Shown: positions 5,415 to 10,935 of the stretch, piece by piece
Layout of the letters: the number at the start of each line of letters is the position of its first letter
Numbering within the stretch: the stretch's first letter is position 1
Assembly (NCBI GenBank): GCA_029884035.1
Contig: JAOUIM010000088.1
Coordinates: 1 to 10,935, forward strand
DNA: 10,935 nt
Reading direction: 5' to 3'
Origin: Aquincola sp.
GTDB lineage: Bacteria > Pseudomonadota > Gammaproteobacteria > Burkholderiales > Burkholderiaceae_C
The notes under the pieces: model-generated
What the model was told of the DNA's origin: nothing
The model's input: only the letters and a program-made list of their open reading frames with translations
Database searches by the model: none
Position numbers and translations under genes: made by a program

Positions 5415-7031
5415 ATGCCCCAACCCCCATCCGACCTCGCCGCACTGGCCGAGTTCGAACCGTTGCGGCGAGCCGAACTCCTCATCGTGCATGCCCTGGC
5501 GTCCGGCGAGATTGCCAAGGTGCGCCTGCGCCGGCCCGACAAGCCGCTTTCAGGGGCGAGCGTGCGGGGTTCGTTCCTGGCCTTTGCGCTGGGAGGCGGG
5601 CTGCCCATGAAGGGGCGGCGTCTGGAACTCGTCGGTGCATTCATCGAAGGCCGCGTCGACCTGGGTCATGCCAGAGTTCCCGGCAGCCTGTGGTTCTATC
5701 GCTGCACCTTCGACTCGCCGGTGCTGCTCGATGGCGCGCAGGTGGCGGGGGCCGTGACCTTCGCCGGCTGCCACCTGTCGGACCTGATGGCCGAAGGCTG
5801 CTCGATCGCGGGCGATCTGATGCTTCACGCCGGATCGAGCATCGACAACGACCTTCGGCTCAGCCGCGCGCGCATCGGCGGCGACTTCGACTGCAAAAGG
5901 GTCGACCTCTGCGGTGACGGCGACACGTCGCCGTCGCGCCGCGCCATCGCAGCTGATGCGATCGAGGTTGGCGGCGACGTGACGCTCGCGGACGGTCTCC
6001 AGGCGATCGGCGAAGTGCGATTCAGGGCGGCGCGCATCCACGGCAACTTCCGCGCCAGCGGCAATTTCACTGGAAACCACCTGTCCGACGACAGCCGTGG
6101 CACGGCACTGATGCTCGACCGCATCGCGGTCGGCGGTTCGGTGCACTTCGACGGCGGATTCTTCGGCGCGGCAGGCTGTGTCAGCCTGCGCCAAGCCAGC
6201 GTCGCGGGCGATCTCGATGCCTCCGGTGCGAGTTTCGACCGCCTGGGCGATGCATCGCGCAGCGACCGCGCAGGGCTGGTCCTCGACCGAGCGCGCATCG
6301 AAGGCTCGCTGATCCTGTGCGGCCTGCAATCGCCGCTCCAGGGGGCATCGTTCGTGCGAACGCGCGTGGGCACCCTGATCGACGACGAGACGACGTGGGG
6401 CGAGCAGCTCGCGCTGGACGGGTTTGCGTACGGCCGGCTCGGTGACGACGCGCCGCTGGATACCGTGTTCCGGGTCGACTGGCTCGAGCGGCAACGGCCG
6501 GCCCACCTGGACAGCCACTTCCGCATGCAACCTTGGCGCCGTCTGATCCGTGTGCTGCGGCGCATGGGGCATGAGCGGCGCGCCACCAGCATCGCACTGC
6601 GGCGCGAACGCAGACTGCGCGACATCGGGTGGGTTGGATCATGGGCGCCCCCTGCCCTGCGCTGGCTGCCTCAGGCCGGGCACCGGCTGCTCGGGCTACT
6701 CGCCGGCCATGGTTATCGACCGGGGCGGCTCCTGGGCTGGTTGATGGCAGTGTGGCTGCTGTGCGGCGGTGCGTACTGGACCGCCGCCCATGGCACCGTC
6801 GCGCAGGCCAGCGCGCCATCGGCAGACAGCGTGTTCAGCCCGCTGATCTACTCGCTCGACCGCCTGCTGCCCTGGGTCGCGCTGAGCCAGTCGCGGCAGT
6901 GGCCCGCGGCCTCGTCCTGGCCGGAAGTGATGCGCTGGGTGGCGCATCTCGAGAGCGCATTCGGCTGGGCGGCCATCCTGCTGCTGCTGGCATCGCTGGC
7001 CGGATGGATGGACCGCGACCGTCGACGTTGA
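5415..7031 (+). CDS. Beta-helix repeat protein with two-helix membrane C-terminus
   Basis: This 538-residue protein belongs to a family often labelled 'membrane-associated oxidoreductase' or 'membrane protein', with no proven function. Residues 1-60 form a helical head (ERAELL..ALASGEIAKVRL-like, then VRGSFLAFAL). Residues about 66-345 carry repeated short blocks of the type A-x-I-x-G-x-(L/V/F)-x-(L/F), for example AFIEGRVDL, ARIGGDFDC, IEVGGDVTL, ARIHGNFRA, IAVGGSVHF, ASVAGDLDA and ARIEGSLIL. These predict a right-handed parallel beta-helix. A basic helical stretch (360-405) precedes membrane helix 1 (about 437-456). A segment FSPLIYSLDRLLPWVAL (474-490) follows, then membrane helix 2 (about 514-531) and a short charged tail. 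No nucleotide-binding or redox motif is visible, so the oxidoreductase label is not supported. There is no N-terminal signal peptide, so the beta-helix is probably cytoplasmic. The ATG at 5415 fits the family N-terminus; its ribosome site is weak. Confidence 0.85.
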   Translation: MPQPPSDLAALAEFEPLRRAELLIVHALASGEIAKVRLRRPDKPLSGASVRGSFLAFALGGGLPMKGRRLELVGAFIEGRVDLGHARVPGSLWFYRCTFDSPVLLDGAQVAGAVTFAGCHLSDLMAEGCSIAGDLMLHAGSSIDNDLRLSRARIGGDFDCKRVDLCGDGDTSPSRRAIAADAIEVGGDVTLADGLQAIGEVRFRAARIHGNFRASGNFTGNHLSDDSRGTALMLDRIAVGGSVHFDGGFFGAAGCVSLRQASVAGDLDASGASFDRLGDASRSDRAGLVLDRARIEGSLILCGLQSPLQGASFVRTRVGTLIDDETTWGEQLALDGFAYGRLGDDAPLDTVFRVDWLERQRPAHLDSHFRMQPWRRLIRVLRRMGHERRATSIALRRERRLRDIGWVGSWAPPALRWLPQAGHRLLGLLAGHGYRPGRLLGWLMAVWLLCGGAYWTAAHGTVAQASAPSADSVFSPLIYSLDRLLPWVALSQSRQWPAASSWPEVMRWVAHLESAFGWAAILLLLASLAGWMDRDRRR

Positions 7032-7049
7032 GCCAGGTTCGCACGGGCC

Positions 7050-7080
7050 CGACGGCCGAGGCCGTCGCCGCATTGCGGCG
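7050..7080. terminator. Two tandem stem-loops in a convergent spacer
   Basis: The first inverted repeat is CGACGGCC (7050-7057), GA, GGCCGTCG (7060-7067). The second, CGCCGC-ATT-GCGGCG, is at 7066-7080 and shares two bases with the first. They fill most of the 51-base gap between the converging beta-helix and GNAT genes. This is where a bidirectional terminator would be expected. No T-run follows on either strand. Confidence 0.45.
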
Positions 7081-7082
7081 GC

Positions 7083-7607
7083 CTACTCCAGCCCGAGGGC
7101 CACGCGCGCGTCGTACTCGCGGTCGAGCATGGACATCACGATCAGGGTGTCCCAGGTGTCGCCACCGGCGCTGTGGATACGCACGCTCTCGCGCAACCGT
7201 CCTTCCTCGACGAAGCCTTCGCTCGCGTACAACGAGCGGGCGCGCTCGTTGAGCGATTTCACGTCAAGCCAGAAGCGGTGCGCATGCAGGTCGGTGAAAG
7301 CCATGCGCTTGAGCAGCCGCGCGCAGGCACGCCCCAGGCCCTGGCCCTTGGGCTGCAGCACGATGCGTTTGAGCTCGACGCTGCGGTGGGGGTTGCGCAG
7401 GCCCTGCAGGATCACGAAACCCGCGCGCGGCGCGTCAGCGCCGGCCTCGACGATGAAGTGCCGCGTGTCGGGGATACGCAGCGCACCCTCGTGCTGCACG
7501 CGCTCCCAGGGCGTGATGAAGGGGCGATTGACAGCATCGTTCTCGACCGTGATGACCCATTCGAGATCCGACAGCATCGTCGGGCGCAGCCGAGGTGTGT
7601 TCGTCAT
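7083..7607 (-). CDS. GNAT family N-acetyltransferase (RimL-like)
   Basis: This 174-residue single-domain GNAT protein would transfer an acetyl group from acetyl-CoA to an amine; the substrate is unknown. The acetyl-CoA pyrophosphate-binding motif A is RIVLQPKGQGLGRA (81-94), with the Q-x-x-G-x-G core at 85-90. Motif B is the stretch NERARSLYASEGFVEEGRLRE (120-140, split here as NERARSLYASEG and FVEEGRLRE), typical of RimL-like (Acetyltransf_1/3) members. The ATG at 7607 gives the N-terminus MTNTPRLRP, which matches the usual first strand (RLRP...D). The longer frame starts at a TTG at 7631 inside parE and is less likely. The gene begins 7 bases after the parE stop in the same direction, so read-through from parE is likely. 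Confidence 0.9.
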   Translation of the reverse strand: MTNTPRLRPTMLSDLEWVITVENDAVNRPFITPWERVQHEGALRIPDTRHFIVEAGADAPRAGFVILQGLRNPHRSVELKRIVLQPKGQGLGRACARLLKRMAFTDLHAHRFWLDVKSLNERARSLYASEGFVEEGRLRESVRIHSAGGDTWDTLIVMSMLDREYDARVALGLE

Positions 7608-7614
7608 GCGGCGC

Positions 7615-9591
<1,977 letters not shown>

Positions 9592-9599
9592 GGCGGGAG

Positions 9600-9605
9600 A
9601 TTCTA
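9600..9605 (-). promoter_or_regulatory. Candidate -10 element TAGAAT for parE
   Basis: On the minus strand TAGAAT ends eight bases before the parE ATG, which would give a transcript with almost no leader. No Shine-Dalgarno sequence is seen before the ATG (CTCCCGCC), which is in keeping with this. No good -35 hexamer is visible at the right distance. Confidence 0.45.
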
Positions 9606-9626
9606 GGAGCGCCGGTTGGAGGGCCC

Positions 9627-9638
9627 CGCCGATCGGCG
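9627..9638. promoter_or_regulatory. 12-bp perfect palindrome in the parE/MFS spacer
   Basis: CGCCGATCGGCG is a perfect 12-base palindrome 35 bases upstream of the parE start, in the region where a -35 and upstream element would lie. A second dyad, CGTGTG (9637-9642) and CACACG (9657-9662), follows. Either could be an operator. GC-rich palindromes of this size also arise by chance, so the call is weak. Confidence 0.25.
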
Positions 9639-9741
9639 TGTGCCGGCCAGGCTCGTCACACGAAAGCGACGCGCGACGGCATGGTATCGGCGGCCGTGGC
9701 GCGCACCTGGTGTGGACCGAGCGGGAAATCGGACGCGCCGC

Positions 9742-9747
9742 TACATT
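9742..9747 (+). promoter_or_regulatory. Candidate -10 element TACATT for the MFS gene
   Basis: TACATT ends six bases before the ATG at 9754, the spacing expected if transcription starts at or beside the start codon. The intervening GGCGGG is a poor Shine-Dalgarno sequence at this spacing. The -35 region is not clear. Confidence 0.4.
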
Positions 9748-9753
9748 GGCGGG

Positions 9754-10935
9754 ATGAACCCGTCCGCTGCGGAGCCACCCCGCCTGTCGATGACCCAGGT
9801 GCTGCTGTGCGGCGCGGCGATCGTCACGCTCAGCATGGGCATCCGCCACGGCTTCGGTCTGTGGCTGCAACCGATCACGATGGAGCGCGGCTGGACGCGC
9901 GAGACCTTCGCGCTGGCGATCGCGGTGCAGAACCTGGTCTGGGGTCTCGCGGGGCCGGTGGCCGGCGCGCTGGCCGATCGTTTCGGCGCGCTCAAAGTGC
10001 TGGTGGGCGGCACGATCTTCTACGCGGCCGGGCTGGTGCTGATGGCGCTGGCGACTTCCGGGCTGGCGTTCAACGGCAGCGCCGGCCTGCTGCTGGGCAT
10101 CGCGCAGTCCGGCACCACCTATGCGATCGTCTATGGCGTGATCGGGCGCCAGGTGGACCCGACCAAACGGTCATGGGCCATGGGCACGGTGGCTGCTGCC
10201 GGGTCGTTCGGCCAGTTCCTGATGATGCCGGTCGAGAATTGGTTGATCGGCAGTTGGGGTTGGCAGAACGCGCTGTTTATCCTGGGAGCGATGGCTCTGT
10301 TGATGGCTCCGCTCGCGTTCGGCCTCAAGGAGCCCAGGGCGGCGGCAGCCGCCCATGACCATCATCAGCAGAGCATGGGCGCCGCCTTGCGCGAGGCGTT
10401 CGCCTATCCGAGCTTCCGCTGGTTGATGGCGGGTTACTTCGTCTGTGGTTTCCACCTCGTGTTCATTGGCGTGCACATGCCCAGCTACTTGAAGGACAGG
10501 GGCCTGACTCCCGATGTGGCCACCACGGCGCTGGCCCTGATCGGTCTGTTCAACGTTTTCGGCTCGTACGGTGCGGGCGTGGTCGGCCAGCGCTGGCCCA
10601 AGCGCTATGCCCTGTCGACGATCTACCTGTTGCGCGCTGCCGCGATCCTGCTTTTCGTCGTACTACCGCTTACGCCCTGGAGCGTGTACGCGTTCGCCTC
10701 GGCGATGGGCCTGCTGTGGCTGTCGACGGTACCGCTGACCACGGGGCTGGTGGCGCAGATCTTCGGCGTGCGCTACCTGTCGATGCTGGGCGGCTGTGTC
10801 TTCCTCAGCCACCAGGTCGGCAGCTTCCTCGGGGCCTGGCTTGGCGGTAGGCTGTACGACGTGACCGGCAGCTACGACCTCGTGTGGTGGATCTCGGTGG
10901 CGCTCGGCGTGTTCGCCGCGCTGGTCAACCTGCCG
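9754..10935 (+). CDS. MFS transporter (3' partial)
   Basis: This major facilitator superfamily permease has 394 residues visible and no stop before the right edge. The frame already covers about 12 membrane helices, so probably only a short tail is missing. Helix 1 is about 13-34. The MFS motif A between helices 2 and 3 is GALADRFGALKVLVGG (71-86). Helices continue to about 190, followed by the cytoplasmic central loop with a His/Gln-rich stretch (HDHHQQ, 201-206). The second half runs from about 220, ending in VGSFLGAWLGGRLYDVTGSYD (355-375, split as VGSFLGAWLGG and RLYDVTGSYD) and helix 12 (about 376-393). The pattern resembles monocarboxylate or organic-anion porters of the MCT/OFA-like group, but the substrate cannot be read from sequence. 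The gene is divergent from parE across 162 bases. ATG 9754 was chosen because it starts just before helix 1 and follows a -10-like TACATT. Confidence 0.93.
   Translation, partial: MNPSAAEPPRLSMTQVLLCGAAIVTLSMGIRHGFGLWLQPITMERGWTRETFALAIAVQNLVWGLAGPVAGALADRFGALKVLVGGTIFYAAGLVLMALATSGLAFNGSAGLLLGIAQSGTTYAIVYGVIGRQVDPTKRSWAMGTVAAAGSFGQFLMMPVENWLIGSWGWQNALFILGAMALLMAPLAFGLKEPRAAAAAHDHHQQSMGAALREAFAYPSFRWLMAGYFVCGFHLVFIGVHMPSYLKDRGLTPDVATTALALIGLFNVFGSYGAGVVGQRWPKRYALSTIYLLRAAAILLFVVLPLTPWSVYAFASAMGLLWLSTVPLTTGLVAQIFGVRYLSMLGGCVFLSHQVGSFLGAWLGGRLYDVTGSYDLVWWISVALGVFAALVNLP

Noticed and set aside
4832..5917. Plus-strand reading frame overlapping the FAD enzyme and beta-helix genes (361 aa)
   Set aside because: It is out of frame with two well-supported genes, runs through the intergenic hairpins and is very rich in Arg, Ala and Gly.
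5550..6572. Minus-strand reading frame opposite the beta-helix gene (340 aa)
   Set aside because: The plus frame carries regular repeats and membrane helices; this frame is a shadow without a domain.
9592..9870. Extended parE start with 93 extra residues
   Set aside because: The added stretch overlaps the divergent MFS gene, has no similarity to ParE N-termini, and the ATG at 9591 gives the normal family start.

Overview
The window is a GC-rich, densely coded chromosomal segment. Its gene families and its short-leader or leaderless style of start site resemble Burkholderiales (Betaproteobacteria), for example Comamonadaceae or the Rubrivivax/Leptothrix group. This placement rests on general resemblance of the protein families and was not confirmed by a search. 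There is no tRNA, rRNA, CRISPR array, insertion sequence or obvious mobile boundary. Both window edges cut through genes.

Layout, left to right: (1) the 3' part of a membrane-anchored hybrid sensor histidine kinase with membrane helix, PAS, HisKA/HATPase and receiver domains (3-1793, +). (2) Converging on it, a YafY-type HTH/WYL transcriptional regulator (1834-2814, -). (3) A divergent spacer holding two similar palindromes 43 bp apart, which are candidate operators. (4) A 379-residue protein of unknown function containing an HNH/His-Me-finger-like module (2949-4088, +). (5) Three bases later, a DauA-like FAD-dependent D-amino-acid dehydrogenase or oxidase (4092-5240, +), followed by a hairpin. 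(6) A palindrome-rich spacer, then a predicted beta-helix repeat protein with a two-helix membrane C-terminus (5415-7031, +). (7) A short convergent spacer with two stem-loops. (8) The leftward pair parE (topoisomerase IV subunit B, 7615-9591, -) and a GNAT acetyltransferase (7083-7607, -). (9) Divergent from parE, an almost complete MFS transporter that runs off the right edge (9754-10935, +).

The probable transcription units are: the kinase alone (upstream context missing); the WYL regulator alone and probably autoregulated; the HNH-like gene with the D-amino-acid dehydrogenase; the beta-helix membrane protein alone; parE with GNAT; and the MFS gene. parE is the one clear housekeeping gene.

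No complete known defence, secretion or biosynthetic system is visible. The most notable signals are the WYL regulator, paired palindromes and HNH-like unknown protein lying together; active-site substitutions in the DauA-like enzyme that suggest a changed substrate range; and the beta-helix membrane protein with no known role.
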